NCBI RefSeq assembly: GCF_004005495.1
Contig: NZ_RZYA01000006.1
Span: forward strand, 248,001-312,000
Length of the DNA: 64,000 nt
Direction: 5' to 3'
Origin: Streptomyces antnestii
Lineage (GTDB): Bacteria > Actinomycetota > Actinomycetes > Streptomycetales > Streptomycetaceae
Positions within the stretch are counted from its first letter, which is position 1. Every line of letters begins with the position of its first letter. Made by a program: the position numbers and the translations under genes. The notes under the pieces are model-generated. The model was not told the DNA's origin. It worked only from the letters and a program-made list of their open reading frames with translations, and searched no databases. This document shows positions 32,257 to 40,990 of this stretch, piece by piece.

Positions 32257-34503
32257 ATGCCCTCCCCTCTCACGCACGACGATCCCGTCGCCCTCGGCCC
32301 GTACCGGCTCCTGGCTCGCCTCGGCAGCGGCGGCATGGGCACCGTCTATCTCGGGCGCACGGCCCGCGGCCGTACCGTCGCGCTCAAGACCATGCACGCA
32401 CGCATCGCCGCCGATCCCGACTCGCGAACCCGCTTCCGTCTCGAGGTCGATGCCGCACGGGTCATCGGCGGCCGGTACGGAGCCCAGGTCGTGGATGCCG
32501 ATCCGCATGCCGAGACGCCGTGGCTCGCCACCGAGTACGTTTTCGGGCCGCCGCTCGACGACGCCGTCCAGTGGAACGGTCCCCTGCCGGAGGCGTCGGT
32601 CCGGGCTCTTGGGGCCGCGCTCGCCAACGCCCTCGGTCAGCTGCACCACTCCGATGTCGTCCACCGCGACCTCAAGCCGTCCAACATCATGGTCACCGCG
32701 TACGGGCCGAAGGTCATCGACTTCGGTATCGCGCGGGCGATCGGGGACGCCCGGCTCACCCGGACCGGCGCCGCCGTCGGCACGCCCGCCTTCATGTCCC
32801 CCGAGCAGGCGACCGGGCAGGAGCACGACGCGGCCGGCGACGTCTTCGCACTCGCGGGCGTCCTGGTCTTCGCGGCGACGGGCCACGGCCCGTTCGGCCA
32901 GGGCCAGCCGGCGGACCTGCTGTACCGGGTGCGGTACGGCGAGCCGGACCTCGGCGACGTACCTCCGGCGCTCACCCCCCTGCTGGCCCGCTGCCTGGCC
33001 AAGGACCCCGGACTACGCCCCACGACATCCGAGATCGCGTCCCAACTGCACGACGGGAGCGGCGAGTTCGCCGACCACCTGCCGGACGCCGTCCTCTCGG
33101 AGATCGGGCGGCGGGCGAGTGAGGTGTGGGCGGTGACGGCACAGCGGATGGCGGCGCCGACCGAGGGCTCACCTCCACCGGCACCGGCCGAGGGCTCACG
33201 TCCACCGGCACCGGCGAAGCCGACCCCCGTCTCGCGACGCCGACTCTTCGCCCTCGGGGGTGGTGTGGCAGCAGGCGTCGCCGCGGCAGCAGGAGGGTTC
33301 TGGTACTGGCGTGACCAGTCCGGGGCGGGAGCCGGCCCCGGAGGTCAGGGCGAGTATGCCGACAACGGTGCGAGCGCCAAACGAACGACGGGGCTCGCGC
33401 CCCTGTGGAAGGTTTCGGACCGCAACCGCCAGCATGAGCTAGGCCCGCTCGTCCCCCACCCTGTTCCGGGCACCGTCCTGATGGACCAAGGAGGCCTCGC
33501 GGGGCTGGCACCGCGCACCGGAGCCGCGAAGTGGGGTGTCATCAGCGGAGCGGGCAGTTGGCAGTACGCCGTGGCCAACGGCAAGGTCTACCGAATCGAG
33601 GAACCCAATCCGGACGTGGACCAGAAGCATCCACCACTCGCAATTCACAGCGTCAACAGTGACAGCGGCGGAACCCTCGCCACCGTCGCCCGCCTCTCCG
33701 ACAGCAACGGCAGCCTCAGGGGCAACCAGCTCCTCTGCGTCGCCGACGAGGTCCTCTACCTGGCCGTCGGGGACGGCGCGGACCCGCCCAGCGGCGCGGG
33801 AGAGTTCCGGGCGAGCCAGAAGTGGACCCTGCGGGCCGTTGACGGCCGCACCGGGAAGACCTTGTGGACGCGGCCTCTGCCGTCGCGACGCAACGACAGC
33901 AATCGACTGCACTTCCTCGCGGCGAGGGTCGTCGGCAACCGCCTGATCACGCTCCAGGAGCGCGAGGAGGGTGCGGTACGCGTCGTACTACACAACACCC
34001 GTACGGGTGCCGTGAGTTGGGAAGCACCCTATTCCGTCGACGACCCCGAGACCGTACGTGAAGGCATCTCGGCGGACACGTCGCACGTCTATCTGGGCGC
34101 CGGGCAGCTGCGGGCCCTGCGCCTGAGTGACGGCCGGCAGGTCTGGTCCTCCAGGCCGACCCATGGGTACGGAGAGACCTACAGCCCTCCGACCCTCAAA
34201 TCCGGGGTCCTGTACGCGGTCGTGGACGGGGCCGGCCTGGTCGCCGTCGACCCGCGCAGCGGAAAGCAGCGATGGGCGGAGAAGAGCGACACCCCGGGCA
34301 ACGCCTTCGTGACTTGCCGTCCCGTCATCGGCGCCCGGTTCGCGTACTACAAGAACGGGGTGACGCTCCGAGCCGTCAGCCTCGCCTCACACACCGCCGC
34401 ACGGACGTATGTCACGTCCGGCGAACAGTTCTTCGGTGACGAGCAGAACGGCATCGTCATCGCGGTCGCCAACAATTACGTGGCCGCGTACCCACTCGCA
34501 TGA
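32257..34503 (+). CDS. Receptor-like Ser/Thr protein kinase with extracellular PQQ/beta-propeller sensor
   Basis: A 748-residue Hanks-type kinase. Glycine loop GSGGMGTVY, VALK (Lys44), HRDLKPSN (Asp138), DFG (Asp155) and APE-equivalent SPEQATG are intact. A Pro/Ala linker follows, then one membrane segment (about residues 330-352, ALGGGVAAGVAAAAGGFWYW) and a ~390-residue extracellular region with repeated propeller strands such as GLAPRTGAAKWGV, VDGRTGKTLWTRP and VDPRSGKQRWAEK (PQQ_2/quinoprotein-like). It probably senses a cell-surface ligand and phosphorylates cytoplasmic targets. It is followed 55 bases later by a paralogue. Confidence 0.93.
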   Translation: MPSPLTHDDPVALGPYRLLARLGSGGMGTVYLGRTARGRTVALKTMHARIAADPDSRTRFRLEVDAARVIGGRYGAQVVDADPHAETPWLATEYVFGPPLDDAVQWNGPLPEASVRALGAALANALGQLHHSDVVHRDLKPSNIMVTAYGPKVIDFGIARAIGDARLTRTGAAVGTPAFMSPEQATGQEHDAAGDVFALAGVLVFAATGHGPFGQGQPADLLYRVRYGEPDLGDVPPALTPLLARCLAKDPGLRPTTSEIASQLHDGSGEFADHLPDAVLSEIGRRASEVWAVTAQRMAAPTEGSPPPAPAEGSRPPAPAKPTPVSRRRLFALGGGVAAGVAAAAGGFWYWRDQSGAGAGPGGQGEYADNGASAKRTTGLAPLWKVSDRNRQHELGPLVPHPVPGTVLMDQGGLAGLAPRTGAAKWGVISGAGSWQYAVANGKVYRIEEPNPDVDQKHPPLAIHSVNSDSGGTLATVARLSDSNGSLRGNQLLCVADEVLYLAVGDGADPPSGAGEFRASQKWTLRAVDGRTGKTLWTRPLPSRRNDSNRLHFLAARVVGNRLITLQEREEGAVRVVLHNTRTGAVSWEAPYSVDDPETVREGISADTSHVYLGAGQLRALRLSDGRQVWSSRPTHGYGETYSPPTLKSGVLYAVVDGAGLVAVDPRSGKQRWAEKSDTPGNAFVTCRPVIGARFAYYKNGVTLRAVSLASHTAARTYVTSGEQFFGDEQNGIVIAVANNYVAAYPLA

Positions 34504-34558
34504 CCAGCACATAAATCTCTTGAAGCCCATAACACCCCCGCCCAGAAAGCCAGCTCTC

Positions 34559-36640
34559 ATGAAACCCCTCGGCACCGGCGACCCCGTCCGCCTCGGCCCG
34601 TACCGTCTGCTCGGCGTCCTGGGCGAGGGCGGTATGGGCAAGGTCTACGTCGGCCAGGACGACGCCGGGACGCTCGCGGCCGTGAAGGTGCTGCGCCCGG
34701 AACTCGCCCATGACACCCACCTGGCTCAGCGTTTCATCCGTGAGGCACAGGCCGCGCAAGCCGTCCGGAGTCCGGGTATCGCCGCGGTACTGGGGGCGCA
34801 GACCGAGGGCGGGCGCCCGTGGATCGCCACCGAGTTCCTCGCCGGGCCGACCCTCGACCAGGCCGTGGACGCCCACGGCCCCCTCGGCGAAGCGGCCGTA
34901 CGGGCCCTCGCGGCCTCACTGGCCCGCACCCTTGCCGACATCCACGCGGCCGGGTTCATCCACCGCGACCTCAAGCCGCCGAACATCGTGCTGACGTCGA
35001 GCGGACCGCGCATCATCGACTTCGGCATCGCCCGGCCCGAACACGGCCTCACCCTCACCATCACCGGCCAGGTCCCGGTCACCCCCGGCTACGGCGCGCC
35101 CGAGCAGGTCCTCGGACAGCGTGTCTCGCCCCCGGCGGACGTGTTCTCGCTGGGCGCGGTCCTGGTCTACGCGGCCGGCGGCAGGCCCGCGTACAGCGGC
35201 GGGCATGTCGCGGCCGTTCAGTACGAGGTCGTGCACGGTGATCCCCAACTGGACGGCATTTCCCCGCAGTTGAGGACTCTGATCGCTCCGTGCCTGGCGA
35301 AGGATTCGGCGGCCCGTCCCACGCCCGGTCAGATCACCGCCGCGTTCGAAGAGCCTGGGAGCGCCGCCCGCCAGGTCTGGCGGCGGGGGCCTGTCGCTGA
35401 GGCGATCAAGGAACGTGAGGCCGGCGCACGGCAGTTGACCACTCAGGTCCCGCCGGCGGCCGCCCCGGACCTGACCCGGCGACGGCTGATCACCGGGTTC
35501 GCCGCGGGCGGCGCGGTACTGGCGGCGGGAGGCGGCGGTACCGCCTGGTGGCTGGGCGCGCAGAAGAAGAGGGAAGTAGAGCAGAGCAAGGATCCCTTCT
35601 ACGCTCCGCCGCCGGTGCGCACGCCCAAGGCCACGCTCGACACCGGAGCCGGCGGCAAGCCCACAAGTCTGTGGAAAGCGGCCGGCGTGATGGACGGCGC
35701 ACACGGGGGACTGCTTCCCGTGCGGGACGTCCTCGTCTTCGCGTCCCTGAAAGGCGGGTTCGCCGCGCACGACGTCCGGAGCGGGAAGCGGCGGTGGGCC
35801 GTGCCCGAGGCGCAGGTCAAGGCCGGCTGCCTCTCCCTGTCGGACCAGTTGATCGCGATGTCCGACGGCCAGGGAGCACTCCGCACGTTCGTCGCCTCGA
35901 CCGGCCGGCCCAAGTGGACGTGCCCGGCGGCAGGGGCAAAGGCGCTCGTCGCCGCGGACGACCAATCCGTGTACATACTCACCGGCGACGACCGGCTGCG
36001 CAGCATCAGCCGTACTGACGCGAAGATCCGCTGGACGTCGGAGTTCCCGGCGGAATACCGCGAAAAGGTCCAGCACCGAGCGGTCATCGATGACGGACTG
36101 CTGGTGTTCGTGGGAGACGGCGGCGGCATCCTCACCATGGCCACGGCCGACGGCCATCCGGTGTGGTCGTTCCCGCAGAAGACGGATCTGGACATCTATC
36201 CGGCCGTCCACAAGGGAATCGTCTATCTCAACGGCGAGCCCCTGACGGCTCGTCGCCTGCGTGACGGAAAGAAGCTGTGGGAGTCCGAGCCCTCATATCG
36301 GCTCGGCGCGAAGGCCTGGGGACCGCCCCTGGTGTACGGCGACTCGATCTACGCGAACGACGGGGACCACACCCGGCGCATCCTGATGAAGGACGGCTCC
36401 GAGGTCTGGTCGACGCTGGGTGAGGCGAGCTACTTCAGCCCTGTGCTGCGTCAGGGAGGCGGACTCTGGGCCTACCTGTACAGGGAGGACTCGGCGCAGG
36501 TCAGCACCATGAACATCGAGGACGGCAAGGCCACGTGGGCTTACGGCCTGCCCAAGACGGACTACCTCGACGTGGCGGCGGACGGCAATCGCGTGTTCGT
36601 GCAGCACGACAGCTCGATCACGGCTCTGTCGGTCTTCTGA
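34559..36640 (+). CDS. Receptor-like Ser/Thr protein kinase with PQQ/beta-propeller sensor (paralogue)
   Basis: A 693-residue kinase. Catalytic features are GEGGMGKVY, AVK (Lys43), HRDLKPPN (Asp137), IIDFGIARPE and GYGAPEQVLGQ. The membrane segment spans about residues 308-328 (FAAGGAVLAAGGGGTAWWLG). The external part has propeller repeats (AHDVRSGKRRWAVP, VASTGRPKWTCP, ATADGHPVWSFP, RLRDGKKLWESE). It shares its overall plan with the upstream kinase but differs throughout the sensor, suggesting a distinct ligand. ATG 34559 has a weak AGAAAG site. It ends only 9 bases from the convergent mycosin-like gene. The two kinases plus pseudokinase form one probable operon. Confidence 0.93.
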   Translation: MKPLGTGDPVRLGPYRLLGVLGEGGMGKVYVGQDDAGTLAAVKVLRPELAHDTHLAQRFIREAQAAQAVRSPGIAAVLGAQTEGGRPWIATEFLAGPTLDQAVDAHGPLGEAAVRALAASLARTLADIHAAGFIHRDLKPPNIVLTSSGPRIIDFGIARPEHGLTLTITGQVPVTPGYGAPEQVLGQRVSPPADVFSLGAVLVYAAGGRPAYSGGHVAAVQYEVVHGDPQLDGISPQLRTLIAPCLAKDSAARPTPGQITAAFEEPGSAARQVWRRGPVAEAIKEREAGARQLTTQVPPAAAPDLTRRRLITGFAAGGAVLAAGGGGTAWWLGAQKKREVEQSKDPFYAPPPVRTPKATLDTGAGGKPTSLWKAAGVMDGAHGGLLPVRDVLVFASLKGGFAAHDVRSGKRRWAVPEAQVKAGCLSLSDQLIAMSDGQGALRTFVASTGRPKWTCPAAGAKALVAADDQSVYILTGDDRLRSISRTDAKIRWTSEFPAEYREKVQHRAVIDDGLLVFVGDGGGILTMATADGHPVWSFPQKTDLDIYPAVHKGIVYLNGEPLTARRLRDGKKLWESEPSYRLGAKAWGPPLVYGDSIYANDGDHTRRILMKDGSEVWSTLGEASYFSPVLRQGGGLWAYLYREDSAQVSTMNIEDGKATWAYGLPKTDYLDVAADGNRVFVQHDSSITALSVF

Positions 36641-36649
36641 CCTCGGCCC

Positions 36650-37990
36650 CTATTGTCCGCCGGGCGGGGCCCCGGGGCCGGACGGGTTCGGGTCCGAGGC
36701 GGGCCACGGGGCGTACGTGGGATGCGGTGGCGGGCTCGGAGCATAGGCTGGCGACGGAGGTTGCTGCGCGCCTCGGCTCTTACGGCGTCGGGCCAGCGGA
36801 ACGGCGATGCCCGCGCCGATCAGCACGGCGGCGCCGATGCCGATCCACAGCGGGACGTCGCTGCCGCTCTGCTCGGCGGCGGCGGTCTGCGCGTCAGCAC
36901 CCGATGCCTTCGGTGACGGGTACGTGATCACCTCGGGGACCGGGAAGTCCGGCAGCGGATACTTGCCGGCCGGGCCAGGGTTGCCGGGCTTCTGCAGGGC
37001 GATGCGGGGACGGACGACTCCGTAGCCGATGGCGTCGTTGCGCTTCGCGCCGTCCGTCGGACCGCCGATGGTGTTGAGCAGCACTCGAAGCACCTGGTTG
37101 TTGGTCCAGCTCGGGTGCTGGGACCAGATCAGGGCCGCGCTGGCGGAAGCGAGGGCAGTGGCATCACCCGTCCCGGCCGTTTTGCAGAGGCCGGTCTTAC
37201 TCGCCTTGGTCCCGCACGCGTGCACCATGTCGACACCGGGGGCGGACAGGTCGACCTGTGCGCCCTTCTGGGACGTAGCCGTCGCGAAAATATCCCTGTT
37301 CACCGCACCGACGCCCACCACGCCAGGCGTTGCGGCTGGGTAGTTCAGTTCCCTGCCGCTGTCACCGCCCTCTCCCACCGACGCGAAGATCAAGGCCCCC
37401 TTGCCCAGGGCGTACTTCACCGCCGCGGTCAGCTCTGGCGAGCCGCGCATCAGCTCCTGGGAGACGTTGATGACCTGCGCTTGGTGATCGGCCGCGTAGC
37501 GAATGGCTCTCGCGAAGACGGGATTGTCCTTGGTCGCCAGCTCACCCATGCTGTTCGCATTCGCGATGTCAGGGATACGAATGGGCAGGATCTCGGCGCC
37601 CGGCGCCAGGCCGAAGGCCCCTCTCCCGCCGCCGTATGCGCCCGTCCCCGCGATCAGACCGGCCATTCCGGTGCCGTGCCCGTCGTAGTCGGTCCGCTCG
37701 TCGCCGGGCGAACGGGGCGCGAGGTCCTTACCCGGCACGACTCTGCCGACGAGGTCCGGGTTCGTGGCGTCCACCCCGGTGTCGACCACCGCGACGGTGA
37801 TGCCCTTGCCGGTGCTGACCTTCCACATCTCTTCGGCGTGCATGCGGTCCAGGTACCACTGCTGGGAGCGGGTCGATTCGGCGTGAGCGGGGGCGGATCC
37901 CGCGCCTACCAGCACCAGGCCGACAAGGGCTGAGATGACCGCACCGTGGCGTCGGGTGCCGGTGCCCCCGTTGCTCCGGGTATGCGTCAC
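36650..37990 (-). CDS. Mycosin-like S8 subtilase, predicted inactive (catalytic Ser replaced by Gly)
   Basis: A 446-residue protein with the mycosin (MycP) plan: signal peptide, subtilase domain, Pro-rich stretch, C-terminal membrane helix (about 375-395, LWIGIGAAVLIGAGIAVPLA) and Pro-rich cytoplasmic tail. Asp70 (AVVDTGVD) and His105 (DGHGTGMAG) are present. The GTS motif reads GTGDATALASASAAL, so the nucleophile position, residue 275, is Gly (codon GGT). The oxyanion-hole Asn is Glu207 (FASVGEGGD). The neighbour at 37987 retains both. Its start overlaps the stop of that active homologue, so the two are cotranslated. It may act as a scaffold, decoy or regulator (inference). Confidence 0.9.
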   Translation of the reverse strand: MTHTRSNGGTGTRRHGAVISALVGLVLVGAGSAPAHAESTRSQQWYLDRMHAEEMWKVSTGKGITVAVVDTGVDATNPDLVGRVVPGKDLAPRSPGDERTDYDGHGTGMAGLIAGTGAYGGGRGAFGLAPGAEILPIRIPDIANANSMGELATKDNPVFARAIRYAADHQAQVINVSQELMRGSPELTAAVKYALGKGALIFASVGEGGDSGRELNYPAATPGVVGVGAVNRDIFATATSQKGAQVDLSAPGVDMVHACGTKASKTGLCKTAGTGDATALASASAALIWSQHPSWTNNQVLRVLLNTIGGPTDGAKRNDAIGYGVVRPRIALQKPGNPGPAGKYPLPDFPVPEVITYPSPKASGADAQTAAAEQSGSDVPLWIGIGAAVLIGAGIAVPLARRRKSRGAQQPPSPAYAPSPPPHPTYAPWPASDPNPSGPGAPPGGQ

Positions 37991-39357
37991 GCAGACGGAC
38001 CCGGCCCCTGCGGCCCGCCACCGTACGGCGAGTTCGGATCGTGGCTCGCGGGGTGGTGCTGCGGGGCGCCATAAGGCTGGTACTGCGGCGCTCCCTGAAC
38101 TGGGGCATACGGGTTTGCGGGCTGCTGCTGGGCACTGCGGCGCTTGCGGTTACGGAGGACCGGAACGGCAATTCCCGCGGCGATCAAGGCTGCGACGCCT
38201 CCGCCGATGCCGATCCAGAGGGGGGTGCTGCTGTCGTCACCCTTGGACGCGGCGGCCGGCGCGGCGCTGACGTCATCCGGGGCGCCCTTGGAGGGCTTGC
38301 CGGCGGGCTTGGAGGCCGCGACAGGGTAGTCCGGCAGCGGGTACTTGTCGGCCGGGCCAGGGTCGCCGGGGTTCGTCAGGGCGATACGGGGCCGGACCGC
38401 TCCATAGCCGGTGAAATCATTGTGCTTTTCCCCGTCAGCTGCGCGGCCAATGGTGTTGAGCATGACCCGGAGGATTTGGTTGTTGGTCCAGTTCGGATGC
38501 TTGGACCAGATCAGGGCAGCACTCGCGGACGCCAGGGCCGTGGCATCACTGGTGCCACTGGTCCTGCAGAGGCCGGTGTCACTGGACTTGCTCCCACACG
38601 CATGGACCATGTCGGCGCCCGGAGCGGCCATATCCACTTGCTTACCGTGAGTGGACTCAGGGGTCATATGGAGATCCTTGCCGATCGCGCTGACGGCAAC
38701 GACCCCCGGAGTGGCCGCCGGATATTCCGGCTTGTTCAGGCCGTCTCCACTGTTTCCACTGGAAGCGAAGATCAACGCACCCTTCTTCAGCGCGTAGTCC
38801 ACCGAGTCCGTGAGTTGAGGCGAGCCTTCCATGGCTCCCAGGGAGATGTTGATGACCTTGGCACCTTGGTCCACCGCAAACCGGATCGCTTTGGGTGCAA
38901 CTTGGTTGAATTGTTCAGTCCCGTAGTACTGATTACCAACCTTGTTCGCGTCCGGCATGCGAATCGGAAGGATCTTGGCGCCCGGAGCCAGTCCGAAGGC
39001 TCCCTGGCCACCCCGCCGTGCCCCTGTACCTGCGATCAGCCCGGCCATTCCAGTGCCATGGCCTTCGTAGTCGGTGTGCTCATCGCCGGTCTCCTTCGGC
39101 GCCAGGTCCAGGCCGTCCAGCACCCGGCCCTGTAGGTCAGGGTTGTTCGGTTCGACTCCGGAGTCGATCACCGCAACTGTGACGCCTTCCCCCTTGCTGA
39201 TGCGCCACATGCTCTCGGCCTTCATCGCCGTGAGGTACCACTGCTTCTCGCGGTTGGATTCCGCCAGTGCGGGCGTAGCCGCGGCACCCACCAGCAGCAA
39301 ACCGAGAGCTGCCGAGGAAACGGCTCGGCGGCCGTACCAATTGCTGCTGGCGGGCAT
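37987..39357 (-). CDS. Type VII secretion-associated serine protease (mycosin, MycP-like), intact active site
   Basis: A 456-residue membrane subtilase. A signal peptide (about 1-32, ending TPALA) is followed by the S8 domain with Asp65 (AVIDSGVE), His100 (YEGHGTGMAG), oxyanion Asn202 (ASSGNSGDG) and Ser270 (SGTSDATAL). A linker, a C-terminal membrane helix (about 385-407) and a Gln/Pro-rich tail complete the mycosin architecture. Mycosins stabilise and process type VII (ESX) secretion systems at the membrane exterior. ATG at 39357 follows AGAGG; it starts 4 bases after the WXG/PPE-like gene. Confidence 0.94.
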   Translation of the reverse strand: MPASSNWYGRRAVSSAALGLLLVGAAATPALAESNREKQWYLTAMKAESMWRISKGEGVTVAVIDSGVEPNNPDLQGRVLDGLDLAPKETGDEHTDYEGHGTGMAGLIAGTGARRGGQGAFGLAPGAKILPIRMPDANKVGNQYYGTEQFNQVAPKAIRFAVDQGAKVINISLGAMEGSPQLTDSVDYALKKGALIFASSGNSGDGLNKPEYPAATPGVVAVSAIGKDLHMTPESTHGKQVDMAAPGADMVHACGSKSSDTGLCRTSGTSDATALASASAALIWSKHPNWTNNQILRVMLNTIGRAADGEKHNDFTGYGAVRPRIALTNPGDPGPADKYPLPDYPVAASKPAGKPSKGAPDDVSAAPAAASKGDDSSTPLWIGIGGGVAALIAAGIAVPVLRNRKRRSAQQQPANPYAPVQGAPQYQPYGAPQHHPASHDPNSPYGGGPQGPGPSA

Positions 39358-39361
39358 GTGA

Positions 39362-40990
39362 TTACCTCTCGCTGTTCTTGGGAGCGTCATCAATGACGGG
39401 CGGCATGTTCCCCTGGTCATCTGACTGCCAGGTCGCCTCGTTCTCTACGAGATAGTCCGGGCGGCCACCCCGCTCTTCGTCCTGGCGGCCCTGCGGTTGA
39501 GCGCCATGTGGCACAGCGCCTCCGCGCCCCGCCCGGCGCGCGCCGTCAGCACCTTCTTGGGGTGCTGACACCGCGCTCTGACCACGGACCAAGCCTGAGC
39601 CCCCGGAACTGAAGGAGCGGGTGTTCGCACGGCCTTGCTGCTGCGGCCGGCCCCCCACGATGCCACCGTTCTCGCCCGTTGCCCCGGTCACACGACGCCC
39701 CGAGGCCCCGCCGCGCGAACCAGTGGTCCCGGGCGTCGGCGCCGGCCTGGCTCCCGTCGTGCCCTGAGCCGACGAGCCTCGGGCACCTGCGGCACCCTCT
39801 CCGCCCATCACCGTGCCGCGAGGAATGCCCGTTGCAGGCTTGCCTGTTACCGGTTGAGGACGGCCACCCGACACTCCACCATTGGTCGGAAGTCGACCGG
39901 GCTGGCCCGACCCCGCTCGGCCCGTGGCGCTTTGGCCCGGCATCAGAGGGCCCCGTGTACCCGGCGTGGTCGGCCGCCCCGTAGCGCCCTCGGCCGACGG
40001 AATCCCCGTCCGGGGCGCACCTACGGCTCGGCCCGTCGGCGAAGTTCCTCGCGCTGTGATCGACGGTCCGGCGCCACGGGCAGTGACAGAATTTCGCCCT
40101 GCGCCGCCAAATACGGGCGGAACCATACCGATTGAGGGAGGCGTGACACCAGGACCGGTTGGGCCTGGCCCGACTGGGCCTGATCCGGTGGTGGGCACTG
40201 GAGGCTGCTTGACGTCAGGCAGCGTCCCTACCGAGTCGATACCCAAGTGCGTAGGACGCTCGTCAATACTCGGTACGGCTCGTCCCTGCGCGACGTCCGC
40301 GCGATGCCTTGTTGACACATCCGAGGTGACGGTGCGACCCGTCGCCTCAGCCACGCCGGTTCCGGGCATGGCCTTTCCAGCAACTCCGCCGTCGCTCTCC
40401 CCCTGGGAGGAGTGGTCTCGACCACGACTGTCGGGCACGACGGCATCGGGCGCCGGCGGGAACTTGGGCCGAGTCAGCCCGTTCATCTGCGTCGAGGACA
40501 GCGAATACGCATGCCCCAACTTCCGCATTTCGGTAGCGGCTTCCTGCCGCACCTTCTCCTTGTTGGCCGCGATCGCCTGGAGTTCACTCGCCGACTTGCT
40601 CGCAATGGCGCCGGCGTCAGGATCGTTGTGCGCAGACCTTGCCGCATCCAGATTCGCCTGGGCACTGGCCTTGTCTCGCGGGATGGACGCCTGAGCGGTA
40701 CCGATCGCCTTCGATGCCTCGCCCAGCCACTTCGACGAGTCCTGGCTGAAGTCACCGAGCGTCAAGGTCGCATTGGCCAGGTCTCCGGCCCAGGTGCGAA
40801 ACGCCTCCGCACCCTTCCCCTTCCACTCCACCCACTGAGGCCGCACCTTCAGGTCCTCAGCGATCGAGTGGATCTCCTTGGCCGCCGCGGCGAGCCGGTC
40901 GGCCGCTGCTTGCACCGAGCCGGAGTTCGCCTGGTCGAGCCACTCCAGCATCGCTTCGTGGCTCATGCCGTCAAACGGGTCCTTGGACAT
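39362..40990 (-). CDS. WXG/PPE-like protein with long Gly/Pro-rich tail
   Basis: A 542-residue protein. Residues 1-190 are a helical WXG100/PPE-like domain: MLEWLDQANSGSVQAAADRL, then VRPQWVEWKGKGAEAFRTWA (W-x-G-type turn), WLGEASKAIGTAQ and LGHAYSLSSTQMNGLTRPKF. The remaining ~350 residues are disordered, rich in Gly, Pro, Thr and Arg, with many G(T/R)xTG units, resembling tails of secreted or wall-associated type VII substrates. ATG at 40990 overlaps the upstream stop (TGATG), and the active mycosin gene follows. It is a plausible substrate or structural partner of the mycosins. Confidence 0.83.
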   Translation of the reverse strand: MSKDPFDGMSHEAMLEWLDQANSGSVQAAADRLAAAAKEIHSIAEDLKVRPQWVEWKGKGAEAFRTWAGDLANATLTLGDFSQDSSKWLGEASKAIGTAQASIPRDKASAQANLDAARSAHNDPDAGAIASKSASELQAIAANKEKVRQEAATEMRKLGHAYSLSSTQMNGLTRPKFPPAPDAVVPDSRGRDHSSQGESDGGVAGKAMPGTGVAEATGRTVTSDVSTRHRADVAQGRAVPSIDERPTHLGIDSVGTLPDVKQPPVPTTGSGPVGPGPTGPGVTPPSIGMVPPVFGGAGRNSVTARGAGPSITARGTSPTGRAVGAPRTGIPSAEGATGRPTTPGTRGPLMPGQSATGRAGSGQPGRLPTNGGVSGGRPQPVTGKPATGIPRGTVMGGEGAAGARGSSAQGTTGARPAPTPGTTGSRGGASGRRVTGATGENGGIVGGRPQQQGRANTRSFSSGGSGLVRGQSAVSAPQEGADGARRAGRGGAVPHGAQPQGRQDEERGGRPDYLVENEATWQSDDQGNMPPVIDDAPKNSER

